The notes: a model not told the origin generated them from the letters alone. Counted from the first letter of the stretch, positions 1 to 9,279 are shown. The stretch is 64,000 bases of DNA from Pseudomonas sp. NFR16 (GCF_900108875.1 NZ_FNYJ01000002.1:531383-595382); one strand, 5' to 3'. Translations and numbers: made by a program.

Positions 1-1
1 G

Positions 2-1894
2 CGTGCCGGTGATGTCCTTCATCTCGCGCCGCTGGTGGACCGCAGCGCCGGTCAGCAACTGGCCGCCGAATTGATCGCCGATCTGCCGACGGTGCGGGAC
101 ATCCGGGTGATTTACGGCCCGCACGGCGCGCCGGAATACTTCACCGAAGCCTACATCAAGACATTTTTCGACACCGACTGGGAGGTGCATTTCAACTCCA
201 GCCGCACCGGCGTCCGCCTGATCGGACCGAAACCTGAATGGGTGCGCGCTGACGGCGGCGAAGCCGGTTTGCACCCCTCGAATATCCACGACAATCCTTA
301 TGCCATCGGGGCAGTGGATTTCACCGGCGACATGCCGGTGATTCTTGGCCCGGACGGCCCGAGCCTGGGCGGCTTCGTGTGCCCGGTGACCATCATCGAG
401 GCCGATCTGTGGCAATTGGGGCAGCTTAAGGCGGGGGATAAAGTCCGGTTTCACCCCGTCAGCCTCGAAGCCGCGCGAACAGCCTTTTGCAGCGGCGTGG
501 ATGACGCCTCTGATATCGCGTCCAATCCTCAGTCCTGTAGGAGCGCGCTTGCCCGCGATGACGATGGATCAGCCGCCAGAGATGCAATGGATGTACCGGC
601 CTCTTCGCGGGCAAGCGCGCTCGTACAGGGAGCGGCGCTGACCTCGCCGATTGTGTTGGACATTGGTGTCGCCGACACGCGCCTCGTCGCTCGCCTGTCC
701 GGCGATACGCACCTGTTGCTGGAGATTGGCGCGCCGGAGCTGGACCTGGTGCTGCGTTTTCGGGGCCACGCGCTGATGCAGGCGCTGGAAGGCAAGCGCC
801 TTGCGGGCGTGATCGACCTGACGCCGGGCATTCGCTCCCTGCAAGTGCATTACCAGCCCGAGCAACTGCCGCTGACCGAACTCCTCGCTGTCGTCGCGGG
901 TGAATGGGACGGCGTCTGCGCCAGCAAGAATCTTGAGGTGCCTTCGCGCATCGTGCACCTGCCGCTGTCGTGGGACGACCCGGCCTGTCAGCTGGCCATC
1001 GAGAAGTACATGACGACCGTGCGCAAGGATGCGCCGTGGTGCCCGAGCAATCTTGAGTTCATCCGTCGCATCAACGACCTGCCGAACCTGGACGAAGTGC
1101 AACGTACAGTGTTCGACGCCAGCTATCTGGTCATGGGGCTGGGAGATGTCTACCTCGGCGCGCCCGTCGCCACGCCGCTGGACCCGCGCCATCGGCTGGT
1201 GACCACCAAGTACAACCCGGCGCGCACCTGGACCGCCGAGAACTCGGTCGGCATCGGCGGCGCCTACATGTGCGTTTACGGGATGGAAGGTCCGGGAGGC
1301 TACCAATTCGTAGGCCGCACGTTGCAGATGTGGAACCGCTACCGCGCCGTCGAAGCGTTCGATGGCAAACCCTGGCTGCTGCGTTTCTTCGACCAGATCC
1401 GTTTTTACCCGGTGAGCGCCGACGAGCTGCTCAAAATCCGTCGCGACTTCCCGCTCGGACGTTACCCGCTGCAGATCGAGCACAGCACGCTCAATCTGGC
1501 GGACTATCAGGCGTTCCTGGCTGACGAGGCCGACAGCATCGCGGCGTTTCGCGCTCAGCAGCAAGGCGCTTTCAACGCCGAGCGCGAGCGCTGGATTGCC
1601 AACGGTCAGGCGACTTTCGAGAGCGAGGAAGCGGTGGCCGAGTCCTGCGAAGAAGCGCAATTGCAGGCCGGGCTGATGAGTGTGGACAGCCATATCGCCG
1701 GCAATCTCTGGCAGGTTCAGGTCAACGTCGGCCAGCGCGTCGAAGCGGGGGAAACACTGGTGGTACTGGAGTCGATGAAGATGGAGATTCCAGTGCTGGC
1801 GCCCGTTGCCGGCATCGTCAGCGAAATCCGTGTGCAGCCCGGCTCCGCCGTCCGCTCAGGTCAACGGGTCGTGGTGCTGGAGGCGTCGATCTGA
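2..1894 (+). CDS. Urea carboxylase, C-terminal part (5' end outside window)
   Basis: This is the 3' part of a biotin-dependent urea carboxylase, the ATP-driven enzyme that converts urea to allophanate. The frame is open from base 2, so the N-terminal biotin carboxylase lies upstream of the window. Visible in order are the end of an AHS2/KipA-like carboxyltransferase half (GGFVCPVT, then GDKVRF), an AHS1/KipI-like half (from about base 640), the urea-carboxylase-specific region (RKDAPWCPSN, FFDQIRFYPV) and a biotinyl carrier domain whose lysine is in ESMKME near base 1778. Something is odd in the linker between the two carboxyltransferase halves: about 30 residues there are encoded by an in-frame REPIN. 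An allophanate hydrolase gene would be expected nearby, but none follows downstream. The family call is strong. Confidence 0.9.
   Translation, partial: RAGDVLHLAPLVDRSAGQQLAAELIADLPTVRDIRVIYGPHGAPEYFTEAYIKTFFDTDWEVHFNSSRTGVRLIGPKPEWVRADGGEAGLHPSNIHDNPYAIGAVDFTGDMPVILGPDGPSLGGFVCPVTIIEADLWQLGQLKAGDKVRFHPVSLEAARTAFCSGVDDASDIASNPQSCRSALARDDDGSAARDAMDVPASSRASALVQGAALTSPIVLDIGVADTRLVARLSGDTHLLLEIGAPELDLVLRFRGHALMQALEGKRLAGVIDLTPGIRSLQVHYQPEQLPLTELLAVVAGEWDGVCASKNLEVPSRIVHLPLSWDDPACQLAIEKYMTTVRKDAPWCPSNLEFIRRINDLPNLDEVQRTVFDASYLVMGLGDVYLGAPVATPLDPRHRLVTTKYNPARTWTAENSVGIGGAYMCVYGMEGPGGYQFVGRTLQMWNRYRAVEAFDGKPWLLRFFDQIRFYPVSADELLKIRRDFPLGRYPLQIEHSTLNLADYQAFLADEADSIAAFRAQQQGAFNAERERWIANGQATFESEEAVAESCEEAQLQAGLMSVDSHIAGNLWQVQVNVGQRVEAGETLVVLESMKMEIPVLAPVAGIVSEIRVQPGSAVRSGQRVVVLEASI
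536..627. repeat. REPIN (REP doublet) inside the urea carboxylase gene
   Basis: Two inverted REP arms lie at 536-558 and 605-627. The left arm begins TGTAGGAGCGCGCTTGCC and the right arm is its reverse complement with one mismatch in 23 bases. The 46-bp spacer between them is not obviously palindromic. The GTAGGAGCG...GCCCGCGA pattern is a known Pseudomonas REP family, usually found in intergenic DNA. Here the element keeps the reading frame and translates to a polar, flexible stretch (CRSALARDDD... to ASSRASALVQG). Confidence 0.9.
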
Positions 1895-1929
1895 CCGCCA
1901 CGCCCGTCGGCCGGCCCGAGCGCAGGCAC

Positions 1930-1975
1930 AAAAAACCGTCGCAGGCGCCATAAATAGTTAGCGCCTTTCGACGGG
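1930..1975 (-). terminator. Hairpin with T-tract on the minus strand
   Basis: CCGTCG (1936-1941) pairs with CGACGG (1969-1974), and AGGCGC (1943-1948) pairs with GCGCCT (1961-1966). Six A residues precede the stem on the plus strand, so the minus-strand transcript would read stem then TTTTTT. On the plus strand no T-run follows. It would therefore stop minus-strand transcription, although no minus-strand gene lies just beyond it. It may also give weak 3'-end protection to the urea carboxylase mRNA. Confidence 0.55.
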
Positions 1976-2019
1976 CTTACCGCGCCATAGTGAGGGTCTT
2001 TTCACGTGGCGCAGTATTC

Positions 2020-5000
2020 ATGAACGACAGCATCCACCCTTCTGCCCTGAACGGCCTGAACTTCAACATCAATGACGCCCTGCCGGACCCTGCGTTCTCG
2101 GGCACCCCGCCTTTCGAAGAACTGGCCCGGCCTGAAACCGTGCTGCCCTCCAAGCCGCAAGCCGATGCGCCGCGCACCCTGAATCACAGGCGCCTGGCGC
2201 AGCTGTCCGCCAGCCCCGTCGCCAGGCTGCTGGTCGGATCGGTCACGGTTTTGCGCGCCTGGCAACTGGACCTCGAATTGCCCCCTCCGATCCACGACCA
2301 TCTGGACCGCTGCCTGCAGGCCGGCTTGCGAGATGAGTATGGCCAGACGCTTGATCTCGACGCGATCCACATCGGTTTCAGCACCGACCACGCGCCTGAA
2401 GTGCACAGCAACGGGGAGGAGCGTTTCGAACGACGACTGTCCCTGCGGCAACTGGGCCGGGCTGTTCTGGACCCTGCCGCCTTCCTCGCGTTCAAGCGCT
2501 GTGCCGAGCCCGATCGCGTGCTGCGGGATGATCTTCCCGGCTTTACCATTAACGCGTTCTTCAGACAGCTCATCAGCGCTCGCTGGACGCTGGAGTACGA
2601 GCAGACCCTGAGCCATTTCTGGGCGCGCCATCGCGACACCTGGCAAACGCTCGCCAGGCTGTCGTTTCTCGACGGTCTGTGCCGACTGGGAGCACGTAAA
2701 CGCATCGACAAGGAAGGCTACGCTCTCGCGCTCGATGTGTTGGGTCTGGACGCGTTTCCGCGCACAGTGGCGCAGCTGCGTCAGGGCAGGCGACGCCGCG
2801 GCTCCTCGGTCTGCGGGATCGCGCTGAACGGCAGAATCATTCCTGGCGTGTTTCACCTGAAAGCCAGACACACCGGCCACTGCTACGTTCATGTGCTCGG
2901 CCAGCATCCGCAATGCCGCGAATACATCAGCGACGACGCGCCGTGGCGCGCGCAGAGCGTTCTGGATGCGCTCAACGCGTCCGAGTGGCATCGGCTGCAT
3001 CTGCAGCCCGGCGATTTCGAACAAGGGCTCACGCTGACAGAACCGGTGGACGACGTGTTCACCCTGCTGCAGCGCGCGCAGGAGGCGTTCTGCACAGCGA
3101 GACTCGAGTCGGGCGACGCCCACGAACTTCTTGAAAACGACACCACCGACGAGGATGACTGTGTGGTGATGCCGATCCTGCCGGCGCTGACGCTGATCGG
3201 CGCGCTGAACCACTGGCACGACCCCGCGCAGATGCCGCAGCGTGTGCCGACGCCGCTGAAACTGGCCAACCGGATAATGAGGAAGTGGCTCAAGCACCAA
3301 TATGACCTGAATCTGGACCCACGGCAGGTGTTCATCCGCTATCTGCGCGGCACGTCGACGACACCATGGGGGCGTCCGTCCATTGCGGCCAGCAATGTCA
3401 TGTTCACCCCTGACGAAACACCTGTCGCGCTGGATCAGGCACTGGTGGACAACCTGCGGCTGCGCGCCCCGCAAGGCTATGACGACCACGGCGGACGCTG
3501 GGTCGTGTACGCGGACCCGAGCGCTGAAGGCCACTGGACAAGCCGGAATGAACTGCCCATCCATGCAGACGAAGTCGACACCTGCCTCGCAAGCGTCGAT
3601 CTGCTGTCCCTGATGCATCGCCGGCTCGAGCGCTTCTGGCGCGGTCAGCGCGAAGCGACAGAGCGCGCCTTGTGCTCAACCCTGATTGGCCAGGCGCTCG
3701 TGAGCCTGAAAAGCGGCGGTCTCTCGATTGACGGTTTCAACCTGCTGACGGCGGCCATGCAAGCGGCCGAATGCCAGACGCCACACGCCTCGCTGCAGTG
3801 GAGCACGTTAGGCTTTTATGTCAGCACCGGACTGCCCGCCGAAAGTGACTGCCCTTCCTGTGTGGGCCTGTTGCTGCTGCGCCACAAGGATCGACCGGGC
3901 GGCCTGCTGTTTCAGGCCGGCCAGAAACAACCGTTCATGGAGTTTCGCGATCCGCGACAACTGACCGCTCACCTCGCGCATGCAGCCGGTGACGAGCAGT
4001 GGCGCCGGACGTTGCTCAACCACATGCCGGCGCGTCATCACGCCAGACTGACGTACATTCTCGAGCTGTGGGCCGGTACAAGACAGCCACCGGAGCCGGT
4101 TTCCGTTCTGCGTCCATGGCTTGAACCCCTCTATCGCCCACATACTCACAAAGCCCGACAACACACGCTGTGCGAGATGCAGGTGGACGGGCCGCCGGCA
4201 GCCTTCATCTGTCAGGGCCTGCAACGCAACAGCCAGTACGACGCAGAGGACAGCATCGTGACCGACAGGGAGGTGGCGCTGCGCAACTGGACCCGACTGG
4301 CTGAGCGATTGCAGTTGCTGCTGGCACCGCTGGCATTGCTCATCCCCGCGGCGTCTATTGCGTCGCTGACCGCAGGCGCCGCCACACTCGCGCTTCATGT
4401 CCAGGCCGCTCGTCTGCCGGGGGATCGCGAGGCGGAGCGTCGGCAGGTGTTGTTCGCCATTCTCTCGCTGGGGTTGCTGCAGATGGGACCGGCCACACCC
4501 CGACTGCTGCGGGCATTCAGGGGGATCAGCGTCTCGAACCCGCTGACGCGGCAAGCGGTGCCGGTCCCTCCGTCGCGCGGTTTCAACAGCTGGCTCGAGC
4601 GCAGCACGGCATCACGCAAGACAATCCTCAAGCCGTTTTTCAACGACCTTGGCCCACTCAAGACCTGGACCGTGGCCGGAAACGCGACGTTCGGGACCGA
4701 ACCGGTGCGAGCCTGGAAACTCGGCCGGCGGTTTCTGCTCTGGACTTCCGAACACCGACAGGCGCGCACGCTGGTGGTCAGCAGCCACGGCTATTATTTG
4801 CCTTGGTCGCGCACAAGCGCCGTTCCCAACGGCACCGAGTTGAGGACCTACGCGCCCCATGGTCACTCGCTGGTCGACCCGTCGCTGCATCGAGTGGTCA
4901 GTCAGAAGGTGGCGCCTTACTCGATGCTCAATGACACGCACACACTTCCAGGACCGCGTACCGGCGAGTTGCCTGGCGCCCCCGATGCCGACATCCTCAT

Positions 5001-5343
5001 GGCCGGCACGCCGCTGGCAGGGCGCATCAAAAACTACACACTGGCCAAATTCCAGAGTGATCGCTACGAGAGCTACAGGCAAATCAGCCATATCGTGCGC
5101 AACTCTCACCAGCCCTCGCCCGGCAGTGATCTGCCTGCCGTGGCGATGGACGTGATGACCGTGCGCAACCGGTTCGGCATGCCCAACCCGAGCCTTGAGG
5201 ATCTGTTCGCCGAATTGCATCGCTGCGGCATTCATTACGACAGAATCCTGCTGCTGCATTGCCGTTGTTCTGCGCTCAGCTCGCTGCTGGGTCGGGCGCC
5301 GGAATTCGTCGCGCCGCCGGGGTCGTCGCCGATAACGCCCTGA
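2020..5343 (+). CDS. Large DUF6543 (dermonecrotic-toxin-like) protein with C-terminal Stv-like domain
   Basis: The product is a 1107-residue protein with no N-terminal signal peptide. Residues of roughly 60-700 have the layout I associate with the Pseudomonas DUF6543 'dermonecrotic toxin' family: an LxRLSFLDGL segment, a Y-x-hydrophobic-L motif, an extracellular-like FHLKARH strand and a large mixed helical region. Two hydrophobic stretches follow at about 767-795 and 809-832. The last 190 residues begin with TLVVSSHGYYLPW (about 917) and end with ILLLHCRCS (about 1075), resembling the putative adhesin Stv domain. The ATG at 2020 is preferred over the in-frame GTG at 1990. Neither has a clear SD, and an imperfect inverted repeat (GCGCCA at 1982-1987, TGGCGC at 2007-2012) overlaps the upstream region. 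No secretion or immunity gene is adjacent. Delivery to other cells is inference. Confidence 0.6.
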   Translation: MNDSIHPSALNGLNFNINDALPDPAFSGTPPFEELARPETVLPSKPQADAPRTLNHRRLAQLSASPVARLLVGSVTVLRAWQLDLELPPPIHDHLDRCLQAGLRDEYGQTLDLDAIHIGFSTDHAPEVHSNGEERFERRLSLRQLGRAVLDPAAFLAFKRCAEPDRVLRDDLPGFTINAFFRQLISARWTLEYEQTLSHFWARHRDTWQTLARLSFLDGLCRLGARKRIDKEGYALALDVLGLDAFPRTVAQLRQGRRRRGSSVCGIALNGRIIPGVFHLKARHTGHCYVHVLGQHPQCREYISDDAPWRAQSVLDALNASEWHRLHLQPGDFEQGLTLTEPVDDVFTLLQRAQEAFCTARLESGDAHELLENDTTDEDDCVVMPILPALTLIGALNHWHDPAQMPQRVPTPLKLANRIMRKWLKHQYDLNLDPRQVFIRYLRGTSTTPWGRPSIAASNVMFTPDETPVALDQALVDNLRLRAPQGYDDHGGRWVVYADPSAEGHWTSRNELPIHADEVDTCLASVDLLSLMHRRLERFWRGQREATERALCSTLIGQALVSLKSGGLSIDGFNLLTAAMQAAECQTPHASLQWSTLGFYVSTGLPAESDCPSCVGLLLLRHKDRPGGLLFQAGQKQPFMEFRDPRQLTAHLAHAAGDEQWRRTLLNHMPARHHARLTYILELWAGTRQPPEPVSVLRPWLEPLYRPHTHKARQHTLCEMQVDGPPAAFICQGLQRNSQYDAEDSIVTDREVALRNWTRLAERLQLLLAPLALLIPAASIASLTAGAATLALHVQAARLPGDREAERRQVLFAILSLGLLQMGPATPRLLRAFRGISVSNPLTRQAVPVPPSRGFNSWLERSTASRKTILKPFFNDLGPLKTWTVAGNATFGTEPVRAWKLGRRFLLWTSEHRQARTLVVSSHGYYLPWSRTSAVPNGTELRTYAPHGHSLVDPSLHRVVSQKVAPYSMLNDTHTLPGPRTGELPGAPDADILMAGTPLAGRIKNYTLAKFQSDRYESYRQISHIVRNSHQPSPGSDLPAVAMDVMTVRNRFGMPNPSLEDLFAELHRCGIHYDRILLLHCRCSALSSLLGRAPEFVAPPGSSPITP

Positions 5344-5440
5344 TCCGCTCCGTCGCAAACTGAAAACGCCCATGGCGCAAAACAGTGGCCGCACGCTAGC
5401 ATGTCCGGCTTAACGGATTAATCATTCAAGCGGATCGGTC

Positions 5441-6922
5441 ATGCCCCTTCGTTCCACGCTCCATTCACAACGCTCCCTGCTGTTGACGTTGGTGATCCTT
5501 TTGGGGAGCGGCTTTCTGGCAACGTCTTTGCTGAGTTACTTCGCCTCCAGGGACGCCATACGCGACAGCATCGTCAACACCGAATTGCCGCTGACTTCCG
5601 ACACGGTCTACTCGGAGATCCAGAAAGACCTGGTCAGGCCAGTCCTGCTGTCGTCGATGATGGCCCGCGATACGTTCGTGCGGGACTGGGTGGTGGCGGG
5701 TGAAAAAGATCCGCAGCAGATGGTCCGCTATCTCAAGGAGGTCATGGATCATTACAGCGCGTATACCGCTTTCTTCGTCTCCAACCAGAGCCTGACCTAC
5801 TACCAGGCCAAGGGCGTCCTGAAAAAAATCCGCGCCGATGAACCCCGGGACGTTTGGTATTACCGCGTGCGCGACATGCGGGACGCGTATGAGATCAACG
5901 TCGATCCGGACATGGCCAACAAGGACAACCTGACCTTTTTCATCAACTACAAGGTCTTCGATTACAACGACAACTTCATTGGTGCCACCGGCGTGGGCCT
6001 GACGGTGGACGCCGTGATCAAGCTGATCGATCGCTATCAGCAGCGCTATCAACGCAGTGTCTATTTCGTCGACACGTTCGGTCGGCTGGTCCTGACAGGC
6101 GCTGAAGGCGGCCCCAATGGCGCGAAGATCGGTCAGGTGCTGCGTGATTTGCCGGATCTCAAGCAGCTGCATCGGCAGATGCCGAAGCCCCACAGCGGCA
6201 GCTATCAATATGACGCCACCGATGACGGGCACTTTCTCAACGTGCGCTACATTCCGGAGTTGAACTGGTACCTGTTCGTCGACAAGCGCGAAAACGGCGC
6301 GCTGAACGAGATTCGCCGCTCCCTGTTTCTGAACCTGCTGATCTGCCTTGTCGTCATGATCGTGGTGCTGATTCTGCTCAACCGGGTCGTGCGCCGATTC
6401 CAGTTGCGCATCGAAACCCAGGCGATGACCGACAGCCTCACCGGTCTGCCTAACCGCCGTGGCTTCGACCGGATCGCCATGAATGCCATTGCCGAGGCGC
6501 GTCGCGAGCACAAAGCATTGTCCGCGATGCTGCTGGACCTGGATCACTTCAAGCGGCTCAACGACACCCACGGCCACCTGGCCGGCGATGAAGTGCTGAG
6601 CGGATTTGCCGATGACATCCGGCGTTGCCTGCGAGACACCGACATCATTTGCCGCTGGGGTGGAGAAGAGTTCATCATTCTGCTCAAGGACACCAACATC
6701 AGCGGTGCCCGACGCGTCGCCGAGAAGATTCGCTTGCTGGCCGAGCAACATACTTACGTGTTCACAGGCTCAGCCCTACAAGTAACGGTAAGCCTGGGCC
6801 TCACCGAACTGCATCCCGACGACACCCTGCAAAGCCTGATCGCACGCGCTGACCAGGCGCTCTACAGCGCCAAACAAAGCGGCCGCAATCGGGTATGCAC
6901 TGAAGCAGCGGAACCGGCATGA
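5441..6922 (+). CDS. Membrane-anchored Cache-GGDEF diguanylate cyclase
   Basis: This 493-residue enzyme should make cyclic di-GMP from two GTP at the inner membrane. An N-terminal membrane helix (about 13-33) and a second one (about 291-312, LFLNLLICLVVMIVVL) bracket a periplasmic Cache-type sensor (VFDYNDNFIGATGVGLTVD). The cytoplasmic part has NRRGFDR, the substrate-binding NDTHGHLAGD segment and an active GGEEF signature at 407-411. An RDTD motif at 398-401 lies exactly five residues before GGEEF, so the product-inhibition I-site is intact. There is no EAL domain. Its stop overlaps the start of the next small gene by 4 bp, suggesting cotranscription. The ligand is unknown. Confidence 0.9.
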   Translation: MPLRSTLHSQRSLLLTLVILLGSGFLATSLLSYFASRDAIRDSIVNTELPLTSDTVYSEIQKDLVRPVLLSSMMARDTFVRDWVVAGEKDPQQMVRYLKEVMDHYSAYTAFFVSNQSLTYYQAKGVLKKIRADEPRDVWYYRVRDMRDAYEINVDPDMANKDNLTFFINYKVFDYNDNFIGATGVGLTVDAVIKLIDRYQQRYQRSVYFVDTFGRLVLTGAEGGPNGAKIGQVLRDLPDLKQLHRQMPKPHSGSYQYDATDDGHFLNVRYIPELNWYLFVDKRENGALNEIRRSLFLNLLICLVVMIVVLILLNRVVRRFQLRIETQAMTDSLTGLPNRRGFDRIAMNAIAEARREHKALSAMLLDLDHFKRLNDTHGHLAGDEVLSGFADDIRRCLRDTDIICRWGGEEFIILLKDTNISGARRVAEKIRLLAEQHTYVFTGSALQVTVSLGLTELHPDDTLQSLIARADQALYSAKQSGRNRVCTEAAEPA

Positions 6923-7137
6923 CCCTGATATCCCCCGCCGCAGACAGATGCCCGGTCTGCGGCCAGAGCAATCGCTGCACACTGGCCGATCCACGCACGG
7001 TGGACCGCGCCTGCTGGTGTTTCAGCGAAACCATCGACCCCGCCGTTCTCGCCGCCTTGCCTGACGAGGTGCGCGACAAGGCATGCCTGTGTCCGCGATG
7101 CGCCGGGCTGGCTGATAAACACCTGCCGGCCCTATGA
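6919..7137 (+). CDS. Cysteine-rich CWC family protein
   Basis: A 72-residue protein with CPVCG, CWCF and CPRC clusters (eight cysteines), matching the small cysteine-rich CWC family. The cysteines suggest metal binding, probably zinc, but its role is not known to me. The start overlaps the diguanylate cyclase stop (ATGA), so translation is probably coupled. The rsuA gene follows 22 bases later, making a likely three-gene unit. Confidence 0.75.
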   Translation: MTLISPAADRCPVCGQSNRCTLADPRTVDRACWCFSETIDPAVLAALPDEVRDKACLCPRCAGLADKHLPAL

Positions 7138-7159
7138 CGCTCGCCTGCCGAACATAGCC

Positions 7160-7852
7160 ATGCGCCTCGATCGCTTTCTCAGCAACCTCCCCCGCTTCAG
7201 TCGTAAAGACGTGCGCCTCGCGCTGCTCGCTGGCCGTGTGCAGGTCGATGGCTGCACGGTCCGGGATCCGCTGCACGAGGTGCGTGAGTTCAGCCATGTG
7301 ATGCTCGACGACGAAGTATTGCAGGTGGGCAAGCCCGCTCGTTACTTCATGCTGCACAAACCGCCCGGATGCGTCAGCGCCACCACCGATCCTCAGCATC
7401 CGACCGTGCTCGATCTGCTGCACGAGCCTGACAAGCACGACCTTCACATTGCCGGGCGTCTTGACTTCAATACGTCCGGGCTGATGCTGATCACCAACGA
7501 CGGCCAATGGTCGCGACGCCTGACCCAGCCAACCACCAAACTTCCGAAGGTCTACTACGTCGAGACCGAGCAAGCGGTGGGCGATCATTACCTCGAAAAG
7601 TTCGCCGAAGGGTTCTATTTTGCGTTCGAAAACCTGACCACGCAGCCGGCGCTGCTCACGATCCTCGACAGTCACTGCGCCAGGCTCAGCATCGTCGAGG
7701 GCCGCTACCATCAGGTAAAACGGATGTTCGGTTATTACGACAACAAGGTCGTGCGCCTGCACCGTGAAAGCATGGGGCCGCTGGTGCTCGACCCATCGCT
7801 GGCGCCCGGAGAGTACCGGCCACTGACGGCTGAAGAGATTCAGCTGATCTGA
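7160..7852 (+). CDS. rsuA: 16S rRNA pseudouridine(516) synthase
   Basis: This 230-residue protein converts U516 of 16S rRNA to pseudouridine. It has an N-terminal S4 RNA-binding domain (MRLDRFLSN, with RKDVR and GRVQVDG) followed by the RluB/RsuA-type catalytic domain. The catalytic aspartate lies in GRLDFNTSGLM and is residue 102, the same position as in E. coli RsuA. The KVYYVE and YHQVKRMFG segments are typical of the family, and the length is close to the usual 231 residues. It lies downstream of the CWC gene in the same direction. Confidence 0.93.
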   Translation: MRLDRFLSNLPRFSRKDVRLALLAGRVQVDGCTVRDPLHEVREFSHVMLDDEVLQVGKPARYFMLHKPPGCVSATTDPQHPTVLDLLHEPDKHDLHIAGRLDFNTSGLMLITNDGQWSRRLTQPTTKLPKVYYVETEQAVGDHYLEKFAEGFYFAFENLTTQPALLTILDSHCARLSIVEGRYHQVKRMFGYYDNKVVRLHRESMGPLVLDPSLAPGEYRPLTAEEIQLI

Positions 7853-8164
7853 AGGCTTGCGACCGCCGGGCAGATCGTGTCGGACAATTCACCAACGGCA
7901 CTTGCGGGTTACCCGATCGCCTGCTTGAATCCAGACGTCGGTCCACAAGTGACCGGCGAGTCACCTGTGCATCCAAAAAACGATTTCGCCGCCGCAGATG
8001 CCTTCCCTGGCACTGCGCCCGGCAACCCGCCCGCCAATAACAATACCTGTCGGACAGACCGTTGCGGACCGACATGGGGCCCCTTCAAGGCAAATGCCTA
8101 CCTGTCACGAAACTCGTGCAACGTGGTTGCGCGCACACCTGTTTTTACGTCAGGAGACATGGAT

Positions 8165-9049
8165 ATGAGGCCAGAAATCGCTGTGCTTGATATACAGGGC
8201 CAGTTTCGAGTTTACACGGAGTTCTATCGCGCAGATGCCGCAGAAAAGACCATCGTCATGGTCAACGGCTCACTGGCCACTACTGCATCTTTCGCCCAGA
8301 CCGTCCGCAACCTGTATCCGCAATTCAATGTGGTTCTCTACGATCAGCCCTACGCGGGCAAATCCAAGCCCCACAATCTTCATGAAAAACCGCTCACCAA
8401 GGAGACAGAAGGCCAGATCCTGCTGGAGCTGATCGACCACTTCAACGCCGAGCACATCATGTCGTTTTCATGGGGTGGCGCGGCCGCGCTGGTCGCGCTC
8501 GCGCATCGGCCCAGGCGCATCGAAAAGGCCGTGATCAGTTCGTTTTCGCCTGTGATCAACGATCCCATGCGCGACTACCTCGAACGCGGTCAGCAACACT
8601 TGGGCGCGTTCGACCGCTACGAGGTTGGCACGCTGATCAACAGCACCATCGGCAAGCACTTGCCATCGCTGTTCAAGCGCTTCAACTACAAGCACGTCAG
8701 CTCGCTGGATCTGCATGAATATGCGCAGATGCACCATCACATCAACCATGTGCTGGACACCAACACCCAGCATCAACTGAAAGCGGCCAAGCGCATCAAC
8801 GTCCCCGTGCTGTTCATGAACGGCGAATGGGATGAGTACACCGCAGCACTGGACGCCCGGTTGTTTACCCACCACATTCGCGATTGCCATTTCACCACGA
8901 TCCACGGCGCCGGCCACTTCCTGGACATGGAACACAAGGCGGCATGCCTGCAATCGCAAAACGCCCTGATGGACTTTCTCGCACCGACACCCGAGCCCGG
9001 CAGAACTCGCTATCGACAGGTACAGACGCACCATGCATTTGCAATCTGA
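8165..9049 (+). CDS. rhlA: RhlA-like 3-(3-hydroxyalkanoyloxy)alkanoate (HAA) synthase
   Basis: RhlA joins two 3-hydroxyacyl units taken from fatty acid synthesis to make HAA, the lipid part of rhamnolipids and a surfactant in itself. The protein (294 residues; P. aeruginosa RhlA has 295) keeps the diagnostic stretches VNGSLATTASFA, the nucleophile elbow SFSWGG with Ser102, NGEWDEYT and GAGHFLDME. I chose ATG 8165 because AGGAGA at 8152-8157 sits 7 nt upstream; the ATG at 8159 is too close. No rhlB or rhlC follows, so the product is probably HAA rather than rhamnolipid. The 312-base gap before the gene (7853-8164) is noncoding. I see no convincing lux-type box there. Confidence 0.87.
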   Translation: MRPEIAVLDIQGQFRVYTEFYRADAAEKTIVMVNGSLATTASFAQTVRNLYPQFNVVLYDQPYAGKSKPHNLHEKPLTKETEGQILLELIDHFNAEHIMSFSWGGAAALVALAHRPRRIEKAVISSFSPVINDPMRDYLERGQQHLGAFDRYEVGTLINSTIGKHLPSLFKRFNYKHVSSLDLHEYAQMHHHINHVLDTNTQHQLKAAKRINVPVLFMNGEWDEYTAALDARLFTHHIRDCHFTTIHGAGHFLDMEHKAACLQSQNALMDFLAPTPEPGRTRYRQVQTHHAFAI

Positions 9050-9279
9050 CCGTGCAGGTCTCAAGGAACGGATTCATTCGTCAACGCCCGTCACTCGCGG
9101 CGACGAATGAATCCTGTCCCTTCGCGCAACAACGCGGATTTCCCCGCCGACGATTTAACGCTTCAATTCACCGCCCGCATCTGGTACAAAGTCAGCCGCT
9201 GAAAGCGTCATAGCGTTCTTACAGCTGATACGAGGGTTCTGACAGACCTGTCCGTTCAGTGAGTAAACAGACGAAAAAA

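Noticed and set aside
569..1693. 374-residue minus-strand open frame opposite the urea carboxylase gene
   Set aside because: It is a mirror of a high-GC coding gene with no SD, no domain and low-complexity composition.
7877..8164. N-terminal extension of the rhlA frame
   Set aside because: The SD and the 294-residue family length fix the start at 8165. The extension is absent from known RhlA proteins.
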